From Panonychus citri (lineage: Eukaryota > Arthropoda > Arachnida > Trombidiformes > Tetranychidae): a stretch of 64,000 nt of DNA. The notes beneath the pieces were generated by a model. That model made no database searches and was not told where the DNA came from. It was given only the letters and a program-made list of their open reading frames with translations. The number at the start of each line of letters is the position of its first letter. Position 1 is the first letter of the stretch. Below are positions 13,901 to 24,321 of the stretch, piece after piece. Both the position numbers and the translations under genes were made by a program. The stretch is taken from NCBI RefSeq assembly GCF_014898815.1, contig NW_026515543.1:2976001-3040000 (forward strand), given 5' to 3'.

Positions 13901-15907
13901 CAACAGATGAAAACATATACATGATGTACTTTTGAACGTGTTGTTGTGTAATGATTATCATTATCACTATTTTTACTTATCGTCATTATCATTATCATCC
14001 TCATCCACTCATTTCCCTTCACCTTGCATGTATGACTTTACTTTCATCCAACTGATATAAGATTTAAATCATAATACTTACATTATTCTTTTTGTTTTCT
14101 TTTTTTTTCTCTTTTTTATCATCATCGTCATTAAATTCAGTCCGTGCGGTTGACTGAGGAAGCAATTTATGCTGCGATGAGAGAGCTGAACATTTCATTA
14201 CCCTCAAAAGATTCAGTGAATGGTCAAGCAAATAGAAATGGTAATTCGTCAAGTTGGTTACGAGCTAATTTTCTGAAAGCTTTTCGACGATCATCATCAT
14301 CCAAAAATCGATCATCAAAACTAATTTCAAACAATTCTTCAAGTAATAATAACAATAATAGTAACAATTCTGGTTCTAATCAGGATTATCGAGAAAAAGA
14401 TTCAATTGATTCTAGAAGAGGATCTTTAATAATGAGCCAAGATAATCAGAATAATTATCCTTCCCACCTTCATCATCATCATCATCATCAACAGCATGAT
14501 AACCATCATACTCATCAACAATCATCATCATCATGCTATTCTGATGAAATCTCAAGTAAACGAACCTCATCAGGTCCATCAGTTGCTTCATCTTTAGTAT
14601 CCTTGCCACTTTCCTGCTCCTCTTCAGTTCCTCCTACACCACCTTTAACACCTCTACCCTCTTACCATTCATACCAGCATCATAATCATCAACAGCAACA
14701 ACAACATCAACACCAATCACAATTACAATTACAAATTCATGATAATCAGCAACATTCAACTCTGACAACTTCTCATATTGGAACTGAAGAAGATGTTATA
14801 AAAGAGTTGAATAGACAATTGGCAGAAAAAGATCAACTTCTCCAAGAAGTTTGCATGGAATCAATTAATCATTTGAATACAATTGAAAGTCTGAAAGAAT
14901 TGGTAGCCCAATTAAGACAAGAAATTGATTCGTTGAACAATCAAAATGATCAACAAAATGCCAAATATTCAACCAATTCTATGGATAAATTGCCAACAGG
15001 TAATGATAATTTACTGATTTACTTTTTCCCGTCTTCTTTTATCAGTATTTATCCGTCAAATTAGTTATTACAATTAACATCTCAAGAAATGATTGATAAA
15101 TTATTGTCAATCTATTGGTCAACTATTGATTGTTACGTGATTAAAATAATTGTTTTATTGAGTTCAATCTTTCACAAAAGTTTCAACAAATGGTATTATT
15201 GTGTAAATAATAGAGTAATTAGTTTACAATTACTATTAAGTGACTCTACAATTTGATATTTGATCAATTTGATCGTTGATTATTGAGAATTAACAATCAA
15301 TGAAATTACCGTTTTATTAATCATCATTTGAAAAGTTATTTACTTTGATTAAAGTTCAATGACTGGTCCATGTTATTGTTAACGATATTAACTTGATATA
15401 AGACTGAGTTTAATTTGATTTTGTGATTTGATTAAGTATCTATTAGTTGGATGGATCAAGTTCAATTTGATTAGTAAATATCAATAGTTATAGTATAACA
15501 AAAGTTACAATCAAATTAAGATGCAAAATGATTAAGCTACTTGATTTTAGTGATTGAACAGTAATCAAAAAAAGTGCTAATCGATCAGGTTTCATAACTT
15601 AATTAATTCTCGATAATCTTAAGATTTTAATTCATCACAATTAACCATTGATTCGTTGACGTTGATCAGTAAATTGAGTTAATTGGGAGTAATTTGTATT
15701 AAGAAAAAATTTCGGAACTTAATTGTTATTGAATAAATTTCCAAATAACATGAATTAACATTGATCCAAATCAATATGACGAAAATGTGTTAATTGTAAT
15801 TATTTTTGTTCTAATTATCTTTTTTCTTTCTATTCCAATTAGATTACAATGAATATCGATCAAATCAAATGCAAGTTAATCAATTAACTAACCGTAACTG
15901 TGCCTGA
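706..15907 (+). CDS. Neuron navigator/sickie-like protein without an AAA+ domain
   Basis: Three exons join in frame: 706-2325, 14141-14999 and 15843-15907, giving 847 residues. Donors are gttagt and gtaatg; acceptors are attcag and caattag. The ATG has a favourable CACAATGG context. Most of exon 1 is Ser/Asn/Gln/Pro low complexity with a more ordered block around residues 205-310. Exon 2 has a short motif, SSSWLRANFLKAFRR (W579), resembling the KKSWLRSSF-QAF segment of vertebrate NAV proteins. His- and Gln-rich runs follow, then a heptad-rich coiled coil (about 756-808), as in NAV proteins. NAV proteins are large cytoskeleton-associated proteins that normally continue into a C-terminal AAA+ domain. 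Here a stop follows shortly after the coiled coil, so this is either a short isoform or a truncated homologue. The family call rests on the motif and coiled-coil order only. Confidence 0.5.
4951..4989 (+). repeat. (TC)n microsatellite
   Basis: An uninterrupted run of about 19 TC units inside the large intron. Likely polymorphic in length. Confidence 0.95.
13565..13583. promoter_or_regulatory. Inverted pair of POU octamer motifs
   Basis: ATTTGCAT and its exact reverse complement ATGCAAAT are separated by TTA. The symmetry extends outward to 15-base arms (about 13558-13590) with one mismatch. ATGCAAAT is the classical octamer bound by POU-domain factors. It lies about 560 bases before exon 2 of the navigator-like gene. 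Function is inferred from the motif only; AT-rich DNA produces some palindromes by chance. Confidence 0.4.
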
Positions 15908-17413
15908 TTAAAGTTAATTAAATCAACGAACCTGAATTGAAAGATACGAAATACAATTAACAATCAACCAAAGGAAATGATAAAAAAAACTTATTTGTAT
16001 TTGAATTTAATACAATTTTCTTTAATGAAACAATTTACTAATTATTATTACGATTGATTATTATTATTACAATTTATATACATTTTGTTTTCTCTTTTGA
16101 ATTTTAATTTCAATCTATTTCTGTAAATGATTCTGCTTATTATTATTATATTGTACTATCAATTAACTAAATCAAATCAGTCGTTTTGATTACTGCAACG
16201 AAAATGTGAATTATCAATGTAATTGTAATGACAATTAATCTGAAAAAAACCTTTGGACAAATGTTTTAATTAAGGTTAACATCGTAATTGTTATTTACCA
16301 TTGTGTAAATATTAAGATTGACTAGATGGAAAGACAATTAATTACCAATGTAGTTGTAAACATTTACAACTAATTTAAATCTAAAACGACCAAACAATCA
16401 ATTAACCTACTAATATGATGATGTAAACAATTAAATGATAAATATCAACACAATAAACTAATAAAATTGTTGTTTAATGATCACTTTACAATCATTTGTT
16501 TTAATCATTCAAATGATGATGATGATTAGTTAACTTTCATTAAATTATTCACTAATTGTAAACATTGATTTTAAATTAGACAATCAAACAACATGAGGTA
16601 ATCAATTATCCTTCATCTATAACTAAATTTATAATTAATTCAGGTTATAAGTTGAAATTTGATCGCCAACATGATCAACAATCAATTGAATAATTGATAA
16701 CTCCAATTAAGAAATTAATTGATTGATTGAAACTTTCCAATGAGAAACAAATACTTACAAGGAATGAGTTTTTTCAACCTTTTTATTAATAATTTGAATA
16801 TCATTACAATAATTAACAATTTATATATCTGATAGTTTGTAATTAGAATTAATAATCAATTGAAATTGACTTTGTATTAATGATTATCGGTCAATTTGTC
16901 AATATGAAACTTTAATTATTAGATTCAAAGCCTTTTTTGATACATCTTGATGATTTAATCAACTACGATAATCAGGATAAATCAAGGATTTAAATCACTT
17001 AGTGATTTGATAATTGCTCAATTACTCGAACTGTCTTTATATTCAATGATTAAGTATTGATCTCTTTCATCGTCTTTGGTATTGATTATCATTATGATTT
17101 AATAATAAACAAAGTTGATAATAATTCAAATGAATATCTTTTTGAAAAAATTCATTTTATAACCAAACTTTTTTTCTTTGATTAATCAAACGAGTCCAAT
17201 AATTAGTTAATAATTTAGGCAAAACTTTAACGGTTTTCTCATTGATTGTTCGTGTTGAATATAAAACAGTAAATATTAAAATCCATAATTAATAAGCATC
17301 TTGTTACCAAGTCAATTGCTTTGCCTCAATTTTGATCTGAAATTATAATTAACGATAACGTTAGATTGAACTTGAAGTGATAATAACAGATTAAGAATAT
17401 AATTATCTGAGTT
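15908..17413. other. Convergent intergenic region
   Basis: This lies between the ends of the navigator-like gene (+) and the DEG/ENaC-like gene (-). It is extremely AT-rich with no coding signal. The part at about 17150-17413, just 3' of the channel gene, is similar to 19003-19500 and so belongs to a local duplication. Confidence 0.6.
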
Positions 17414-18727
17414 TCAAGGGGTATTCTTGAAATTTTGTATTTTTTTCAAGATGGTTACATGAGAAAAGATATTTTCAGTACTCACAGTTTTGCATTTTTT
17501 CTGGTTCATGAGCGTAGATGAACAAGGAACAAGTTTCTTGAGAGCTTTGTAAATTTCATTTGAATGGTCAGTGAGTTTACCATAAACTGATATTCCGAAC
17601 CAGAGACCTAAGGTACTACTAATGTAGATTAGATATTCAATATATGTACTTGTAGGTAAAACTCTGGAAATCATGTCCATGTCACTTGGCGATGATAAAA
17701 GGAGATATAATTTCCCATGAAACTTGGGATTTAATGTATCTTCAACGTATTCATCTGTGTGTGAGTAAAAAATTGTCGATTCACATTCTGGTTGTTTGAT
17801 TAACTTTGAACATTCATTGAAAAACCTTTCAAATTGCCTCGGATCCCCAAATTTAAGCTTAGATTCATGTTGATCAAATGGTATTGCTGTTAGCTTGTAA
17901 ATTGCTTTATTCGAAGAGTTCATTGAGAGTTGATTAATACACTCCAAGAGAAATGCAGACTTATCATAGTGCCTACATGATGTCTCGTAAGGCCATGGCA
18001 ACGAATAGCTCAATAAACGTCGAAACTGATTAATAACAAGTTTCATCTTCTTAGGTTCTGAACCGACGATATTGTAATTGTAAGGATGATCAGAGAATGA
18101 GCTGTTTGCTTTAGCGAGACGAAATCTGAACGATGGAAGCTTTTCTATTATGATCCTCAATAGATAAAAATCTCCCAGGCCATTTTCTGTGAGTTTCATT
18201 ACAAATGGATTGGAGTTATGTCGGCAGGAGATTCTCAAGTGAATACTAAGATAATTATTATATCGGTTGATTGTACAAAGACCATTTTTCAATAGATCCA
18301 AACCAAGTTTTTCACTATAAACATTTAATATCATATCTCTCGGGTCGAGGGTCAATTTTTGAACATCACCTATGGTCAATAGAGGCAATATTCTGATGGG
18401 AGATAAATAAGCTAGTTGACTAAGAGATGAACAATATTTGTTGAATTGATCAATCGAATTGATTTTTCCATCCACCGATAAACCGACCAGATCTTTACAA
18501 ATTTCCACCATTTCTTTTGTGTATTTCATGTAAATTGCACTCATGTTCAGTAGACTAGTTATTGGTATTTGCATATCGATGTCAGGAATTTCAATTTCCT
18601 TCGGATATTCAAAGGTGATCTCAGCTCGTACTTTGAATTGAAAAAAATCATAACTCACTGTCGCTAATTGGTAAATACAACCAACCAAACAGCAAGAAAA
18701 AAACACAATCTTTTTGTTTAATGTCAT
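17414..18727 (-). CDS. DEG/ENaC (amiloride-sensitive sodium channel)-like protein
   Basis: Single-exon gene of 437 residues from the ATG at 18727. An upstream in-frame non-ATG codon is not used. An N-terminal hydrophobic segment (about residues 5-25) is followed by a large region with scattered cysteines. In it, L-PWPYETSCRHYD resembles the conserved PY-T-C segment of DEG/ENaC ectodomains. Near the C-terminus (about 365-385) STLGLWFGISVYG matches the family's pre-TM2/TM2 signature, including the Gly-x-Ser selectivity-filter pattern (GIS). The family forms trimeric cation channels in the plasma membrane, often sensory in arthropods. Overall the sequence is very divergent and the ectodomain is short. 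The lack of introns and the duplicated flank suggest a fast-evolving, expanding family. The ligand is unknown. Confidence 0.7.
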   Translation of the reverse strand: MTLNKKIVFFSCCLVGCIYQLATVSYDFFQFKVRAEITFEYPKEIEIPDIDMQIPITSLLNMSAIYMKYTKEMVEICKDLVGLSVDGKINSIDQFNKYCSSLSQLAYLSPIRILPLLTIGDVQKLTLDPRDMILNVYSEKLGLDLLKNGLCTINRYNNYLSIHLRISCRHNSNPFVMKLTENGLGDFYLLRIIIEKLPSFRFRLAKANSSFSDHPYNYNIVGSEPKKMKLVINQFRRLLSYSLPWPYETSCRHYDKSAFLLECINQLSMNSSNKAIYKLTAIPFDQHESKLKFGDPRQFERFFNECSKLIKQPECESTIFYSHTDEYVEDTLNPKFHGKLYLLLSSPSDMDMISRVLPTSTYIEYLIYISSTLGLWFGISVYGKLTDHSNEIYKALKKLVPCSSTLMNQKKCKTVSTENIFSHVTILKKIQNFKNTP

Positions 18728-20873
18728 TACAATCAACTAACAGGTGAATCGATTAAGATTATTCATGGATTCAATGTGAACTGTTGGATGGATAACTATT
18801 GATTGTCATGATCAATCTCGATATTAATTATCATTACAATTGACGTTTCAACAAGTTCAATTGGAATCTTGGTTAAGATATGCTCTTATGTACGAAAGTG
18901 ATAGTTAATCTAATTAATACAGTGAATCTAAGAATAGAAAGAGATTTTTACTCTTTGAGTTGAGCACAATGATGATAATAACTCACATAAAATTCATTTT
19001 ATATAACAGAACTTTTTCTCTTCAATTAATCAACCAAGTTCAACAATCAATTAATAATTCAAGCAAGGCTTTAATGATTTTTCCATTGATTGTTAAATAC
19101 TAAATACACTCACAGTTAATCAATAACTGAAAATGTTTAACGATAATGTCAAGTTCATACTTTTTTTGGTAAATAATAGTTTACTTTTCATTGAATAAAC
19201 TGAAGATGAGTCCAATTTGAGAAGTCGCTTAATTCAAAATCTGATATAGCAAAGTAAGATTAGTAGATATTACTAGATAGATAGAAGTTCAATCTCAAGT
19301 CACCAATAACTTGAGGTTGAACTTTAGACGACAATTCATCTCAATAAAATATACTCTCAATTTAATTCTCATTTAGATTGATCATCTATTCTGATGAACA
19401 AAGGATAAGTTTTTCCTACGTTTTTGTAGTTTGACAGAATTGAGAATAAAATTATCTGAGTTCGAAACTTTTTTCTCGAAATTTATTCGATCATAATATT
19501 AAAGTTAATTTCAAAAAACAGAAACAAATCCTTTCTTTTTCCCTGTCATTCCTATTTCTCTTTCTGTAAATCTCATCTCTTTCAAATTTCTGATACAATT
19601 AATTTAAATTGTTAAACAATTATTGTTGATTAATTTGATTTGTGGCTCCATCTGTTGGTCAGAAAACTAGTTTTCTCCATTCAAGTTTGTTGACATTTCA
19701 CTTTCTTGATTTGTTTAATTTTTTTGTCTCAATCTTAATTGCCAATAGTTTTTCATTTAATTTGAATCATTTAAAGATTACGATTTTACTGATTACCTAT
19801 CAAAAGATGTGTGATGTTTATTAATAGATAATTTTTATCTAAATTAATGTTGTGTTACAATCGTTAAACAAGGTGAGTATTTTGACCATTTTGATTTTTT
19901 GTTTGTTTACTTTGATTCATGTTGAGTAATCAATGATTTGTTTTTTTTCATGATTCTAATTGTTTGAAGCTTGATAATCACAATTTGATGTTTGATTATA
20001 GGGACATTGGTACTTAAATTGACTCAAGTCTTGATTAATTTCCTCTGCTCTCTGGTCACATCAACATAATCATTTTTGACAATTCTCATGCTAAATAATG
20101 CATGAGATTAACTCGCCATGTGAATCTCAAGTTGTCAACAGATTTAAACATTAAGATTAATTTAAATTTCTCTTTATTTTCAGTAGAATAATCAACCATC
20201 ATCATCATCATCATCCAGTACCTGGAATATTAAATGTTTGCAACTTTATTCAAATTCATTATTCTCCTTCCCAATGACTAGTTTTTTTTACGATCGTTAA
20301 TCTATTTCTGGAGCTTCCTTGGTGATTATCTGATTAAATCAGTTGAAAGAAGATAAATTGTATCCAATTAACTGATTCTCGACGTCAACAATACCATCAA
20401 CTCTTTGAGAATCTCTTTCATTTGTCAATTTCAATTCAGTTTGATTCTCTTCACCGGATAACAACAACAATAACAACAACAAGAGCAACAAAATGAGAAG
20501 AGTTTCAACAACAATCAATCAAAGTGTTTCTTTCATTTAATTGTTACCAGTTTTCTCTTTCTTTGTTATAAGAAAAGAAAGACTAAAAGAAAGAGGAGGA
20601 TAAGGAACAACCAGTTAACCCAAAATCAGGCCACAAGAAAATCAACTGAAAGTTGTAAGTTGTTGATTCCAGTTGATCGAGGTTACCAGTTCCAGTTGAT
20701 CAACTGGTTTTCCTTGAGTAAGAAAAGTGAAAGTACATCAAGTCAATTTCTCATTTAAATTGTTCAACAAAGGAAAACCTTAATCTCTAAGTAAATCTTT
20801 AGAGTTTTCCCATCTTTAAATCAACCAATTTCTCCTCTAATTAACAATAATAATCAATCGATTGTGGATAATT
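18728..20873. other. Divergent intergenic region
   Basis: This region separates the channel gene (-) from the DUF3105 gene (+). Apart from the duplicated relic at 19003-19500 it has no recognised coding sequence. A good splice-donor-like AAG|GTGAGT sits near 19872 and an acceptor-like TTTTCAG near 20183, so a non-coding first exon for the DUF3105 gene is possible but unproven. Confidence 0.4.
19003..19500 (-). pseudogene. Relic of a duplicated DEG/ENaC-like 3' flank
   Basis: By eye, 19003-19125 aligns with 17151-17275, the 3' flank of the channel gene: both have attcattttat, the run of AATTAATCAA-type words, then CATTGATTGTT. A second block, 19438-19480 (gagaataaaattatctgag and neighbours), aligns with 17393-17435, which spans the channel's stop codon. 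On the minus strand both read AATTTC-AGAA...GAAACTCAGATAATT. The coding body expected further upstream on the minus strand is missing and an unrelated stretch of about 280 bases separates the blocks. This suggests a tandem copy that has been deleted down to its end. Confidence 0.5.
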
Positions 20874-22186
20874 ATGGTTACCAGTTTTCTATATTTATTC
20901 TGTTTGTACCTGACATCATTCAATTTGATTCAATCTGCTTCCATTCCTGGAAATTATTCCGATTCCAAGCATGGAATTCAAATGGGTAAAGTGATTCATG
21001 GTTGTGACGATGCTAAGGTAAATTTCGTTTCCTTTATTATTCTCTGATTTGACTCTTCATCCGTTTCCTCCGGATAATCTCATGGTTTATCTCTGAATAA
21101 CAATTATATTATTATTCTTTTTTTTTCTCTCTCTCTCTCTCGATAGACTAATTTAGAACTTGATTGGGATGGTTCACCCCTGGATTATGTTTGTTTCCAT
21201 CCCAAAAATCCTTATCCTGTTAAGAAGACGAAAAGTATCCGTAAATGTATCGATCTTCCTAAAGATTATTTCGTTAGTAGAAATTTCGTCCTTTTTTTCT
21301 GTTCAATTCGCTGATCATATGTACTTACGATCGTCAATTAGATTGTAATTGTAATTCTTTACTTCTTTACTTTAGCCTCAACACTTTTGTATGGACAAAA
21401 AGCTTACTTATAATGTGACCTTACCTACTTATGGTGACCACAGGCCACTTTGGCCGGTTTTCGGTGAATATAAATATGTCCCACCACAAAGGTGGCTTCA
21501 TAATATTGAAGTAAGTTAATTGTTGCTCTACATGTCTACCAATTATGTCCATCATTTGATGGATTTGATTATTGTGTTTGTGTGGCAATTGTATTTTTTT
21601 TATTCGCTCATCTCTCATTTAAATTAATATTTTCCGTTTCCGTTTCTGTTTCCTTTGTACATTTAGCATGGAGCTGTTGTCATGTTGTATCATCCATGTG
21701 CTCATCCATCACAAGTCAATCGATTACGAGCTTACGTGCGACACTGTATAAGGAAACACATAATTACACCTTATATACACCTTAGCCCTGATAATCCAAT
21801 TGCTCTGATTACCTGGGGATGTTCATTGGAAATGAGTTATGTTAAAAAACAAGAAGTTATCAACTTCATAAAGGTATTAATTTGATCCATTGATTAAAGT
21901 ATAAATCTTGGTAACTTTCGCCGAGTTGTTAATTAGTTTAGGCAATTCGATAGTTGGTTAATTGTTTATACCGTTCATCTTTGCACTCAGCTAATTGACC
22001 AATTGTGATTTATTCAATTTCTTAATCATGATAACTAATTTCTTGTTTATTTTGTAGGCAACGGCTCTTCATGGGCCTGAAGGAGATTATCCAAAAGAAG
22101 GACAATTTACCAAAAACTTGATTAAAATAGCCACAGTTCCAAATGGATCTAATTACAATGATACCCAGTTATGCTCTCTATTGTGA
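20874..22186 (+). CDS. Secreted DUF3105 (TP53I13-like) protein
   Basis: Five exons join in phase 0: 20874-21017, 21147-21272, 21376-21510, 21667-21873 and 22058-22186, giving 246 residues. The first 22 or so residues form a signal peptide (FLYLFCLYLTSFNLIQSA). The core includes CDDAK..LDWDG, then YGDHRPLWPVFGEYKYVPP, the WLHNIEHGAVVMLYHPC segment and a later ALITWGC. The H-N-EHG-VV-LY pattern is what I recall of DUF3105, the domain of human TP53-inducible protein 13 and of bacterial proteins. Several cysteines suggest an extracytoplasmic, disulfide-bonded fold. No C-terminal membrane helix is visible, unlike the mammalian protein. Biochemical function of the domain is unknown. Every junction is canonical and preserves frame, so the model is solid; the family name is from memory. 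Confidence 0.75.
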
Positions 22187-22894
22187 TCGTTAATTGCTCA
22201 CCCAAAGTCATCTAATTATTCAGTCAATCTATCCAAAGGAAAAAATAACATTTTAATTACTATTGAAAGTGAAAATGTGGGATTAACGTGCCATATAATT
22301 AAACACAGAGTTTATATTCAAATCAAATCAAGGAGATGAGAGTAAACAATCAGATTTTCACGCCAACAACAATCTAATATTATACTAATCATTTGGATCT
22401 CAACAATATCCTGACTTTCGTGAGTTCTCACAATTACAACTGTTAATTACTTGGTTCGAAAGATCAATCTTAATGGATATGATTAAAATCTTCCAATAGA
22501 GTGATTAATCAACCAAGCAAATCTCAATCCAGACCATTTGATTAATACAACTAATTTGATTTCGGTTTAAAATGATTGTAATTACTTAATTTTCAAACGA
22601 GAAAATTTCAACTTCCTATTGTTATGGCATAAGAAAAATTTGTAAATAATTAAATCACAAAATGATTTGTTCATATACTTTACAATTAAGTCCTGTAATG
22701 ACCAAAAAATTAAACTTTAATTCAAATACAATTCAAATGACTGCCCAAACCACAGGAAAACAATTGAAAATGCTAAACAAAAACAACAATCTAAATAAGG
22801 TTCAATATTAATTATCCCATTTAGAGTAGTTAAAACCAATCAAATCAATAATTATCCATCGTTTAAATGTTAATCCCTTGTTGATGATTAAAAA
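22187..22894. other. AT-rich intergenic spacer
   Basis: No coding signal seen. It contains the presumed 3' UTR of the DUF3105 gene and the promoter of the next gene. Confidence 0.6.
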
Positions 22895-23818
22895 ATGAGG
22901 ATCAAGAAGCCAATCAGTTATGGGGAGAATTACCAATTCAATGAAACAGCAATTTCAACAATTATCATTTCTCAATCAACGAACTCGACAAATTCAACCG
23001 AACCAACGCCGACAATTGATATAAGTGATCTAATTGACTTCTTCACAATTAAACCTCTTGCTTACAATTATTTATTTCCCATCATTGGTTTTATTTTATT
23101 AGCAATTGTTTCAATGATTATTTCTTTCTCATGGCAGCGATTCCATCGTCATCACCAGCAATTGCCCCGTTTTAAAAGTCGATTAGCACCAAACCTTTTG
23201 GCACCGAATTCAGCTTTTATTAATCAAGACGATTTCGATTATGAAAAATACGCTGAATTCATCATGCCTCCTCTGTCGGCGGATTCAGAGTCCTTAGAGG
23301 AGCGGATTCTCACCAGGAACCAGATTAACGAGATGATCGCTAATCGATCTCCTCATAGGATTGGACTTTTATCAAATTCGACTGCCGTTTCCAGTCTTAA
23401 TAATAATAGTATAATTAATAGGAAGAGATTGAAATCTATGTTAAAGGGAAAGAAAACTGCCCGTCGGGTAAAGGGTAAATTACATTCTAAAGTTGGGGTC
23501 ATTGGCAATGGTCAGAAAAGTTCATCATTACCGGAAAATTATTCTATCGTTGAATCAAGTGATTCATCACTTGGTCTTGGTCGAGCTCGACTTTCACTTT
23601 GTGATACGAAAAGTGGGAAAAGTTACTCAAAAACTAAGAACAAATCAAAAGTAATCAAGCAATCAGTCAAATCGATTCTGATTGAGTTCAATACAACCAA
23701 TCCTAAGGGAAAATCTCGTAAATCAACAATCAAATCAAAAATTGTGTCCAAAAAAACTCCCCGAAAGCCCAGAGCTTTACCGCCGAGAGGATCATGGAGA
23801 CAACCCAAATCCATTTGA
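22895..23818 (+). CDS. Orphan single-pass membrane protein with a basic tail
   Basis: Single exon, 307 residues. I do not recognise a family. The N-terminus (1-57) is Ser/Thr-rich with potential N-glycosylation sites (for example N16, N30, N33), followed by one hydrophobic helix at about 58-79. The C-terminal 220 residues are hydrophilic and increasingly basic, with Lys/Arg/Ser-rich stretches (RKRLKSMLKGKKTARRVKGK near 175-195 and a KSRKSTIKSK-like tail). A type I/III-like topology with an extracellular N-terminus and cytosolic basic tail fits. GC content is higher than the flanks, supporting genuine coding. The basic tail could bind lipid or nucleic acid, but nothing specific is shown. Confidence 0.65.
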   Translation: MRIKKPISYGENYQFNETAISTIIISQSTNSTNSTEPTPTIDISDLIDFFTIKPLAYNYLFPIIGFILLAIVSMIISFSWQRFHRHHQQLPRFKSRLAPNLLAPNSAFINQDDFDYEKYAEFIMPPLSADSESLEERILTRNQINEMIANRSPHRIGLLSNSTAVSSLNNNSIINRKRLKSMLKGKKTARRVKGKLHSKVGVIGNGQKSSSLPENYSIVESSDSSLGLGRARLSLCDTKSGKSYSKTKNKSKVIKQSVKSILIEFNTTNPKGKSRKSTIKSKIVSKKTPRKPRALPPRGSWRQPKSI

Positions 23819-24021
23819 TTTCTTGCTCTAATTGTAATCAAATGTTTCTGTTAATATGGTTAACGTTTTCCTTAATTTCTCTGTAAATCCAATTGAATGA
23901 AATCTTTCCAAATCTTTTTGTCAAAATATTAGAACTTTTTTCTTGCAAATCGTTTTCTTGATCAATCGAAAATCGTTTGAGCAAATGAATGAATATCGAC
24001 TCTCGACTGATCGATAACGAC

Positions 24022-24053
24022 TATCGATACAAATGGACAGAAAGGTATCGATA
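24022..24053. promoter_or_regulatory. Two DRE-like TATCGATA palindromes
   Basis: Perfect TATCGATA octamers occur at 24022-24029 and 24046-24053, with a further ATCGATAA near 24010. In Drosophila, TATCGATA is the DRE bound by DREF at promoters of proliferation genes. The pair lies about 270-300 bases upstream of the ATG of the degenerate homeodomain gene. The function in this organism is inferred. Confidence 0.5.
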
Positions 24054-24321
24054 AACATCGAGGTCAGAATATTGACCATTGAGAAATTTAACTTTCTCTC
24101 TCTTATCTTTCATCTTTTTTCTTCTAAAATGGACAAATATAGTAATCTTCTTATCGGATAAGCTTTTCTCTTCCTTTTTCCTAAATCTTTCAATTCGAAA
24201 CTGACCAAACATTTGAGTCCATTTGCAAAAAGTCCGTCAAACTTTCAACTTCAATTCTCAACAATTCGAGGTGATTATTGTTTCTATTTTGTTTTTGCTT
24301 TTTCCGTTTTTCGCTATCAAA

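Larger units (their letters stand above)
2326..14140 (+). other. 11.8 kb first intron of the navigator-like gene
   Basis: The intron is bounded by AG|gttagt at 2326 and attcag| at 14140, phase 0. It is very AT-rich, with many GATGAT and AATTGTT-like words. ORFs inside are short and low complexity, and I found no coding exon. It holds a long (TC)n microsatellite at 4951-4989, shorter CT runs near 2974-2995 and 10583-10601, and an inverted octamer pair at 13565-13583. Its size contrasts with the mostly 50-160 nt introns elsewhere in the window, so regulatory content is plausible. Confidence 0.7.

Noticed and set aside
19642..19824. 60-residue open frame on the plus strand
   Set aside because: Phe/Leu-rich translation of AT-rich DNA, no ATG at its first codon and no splice support.
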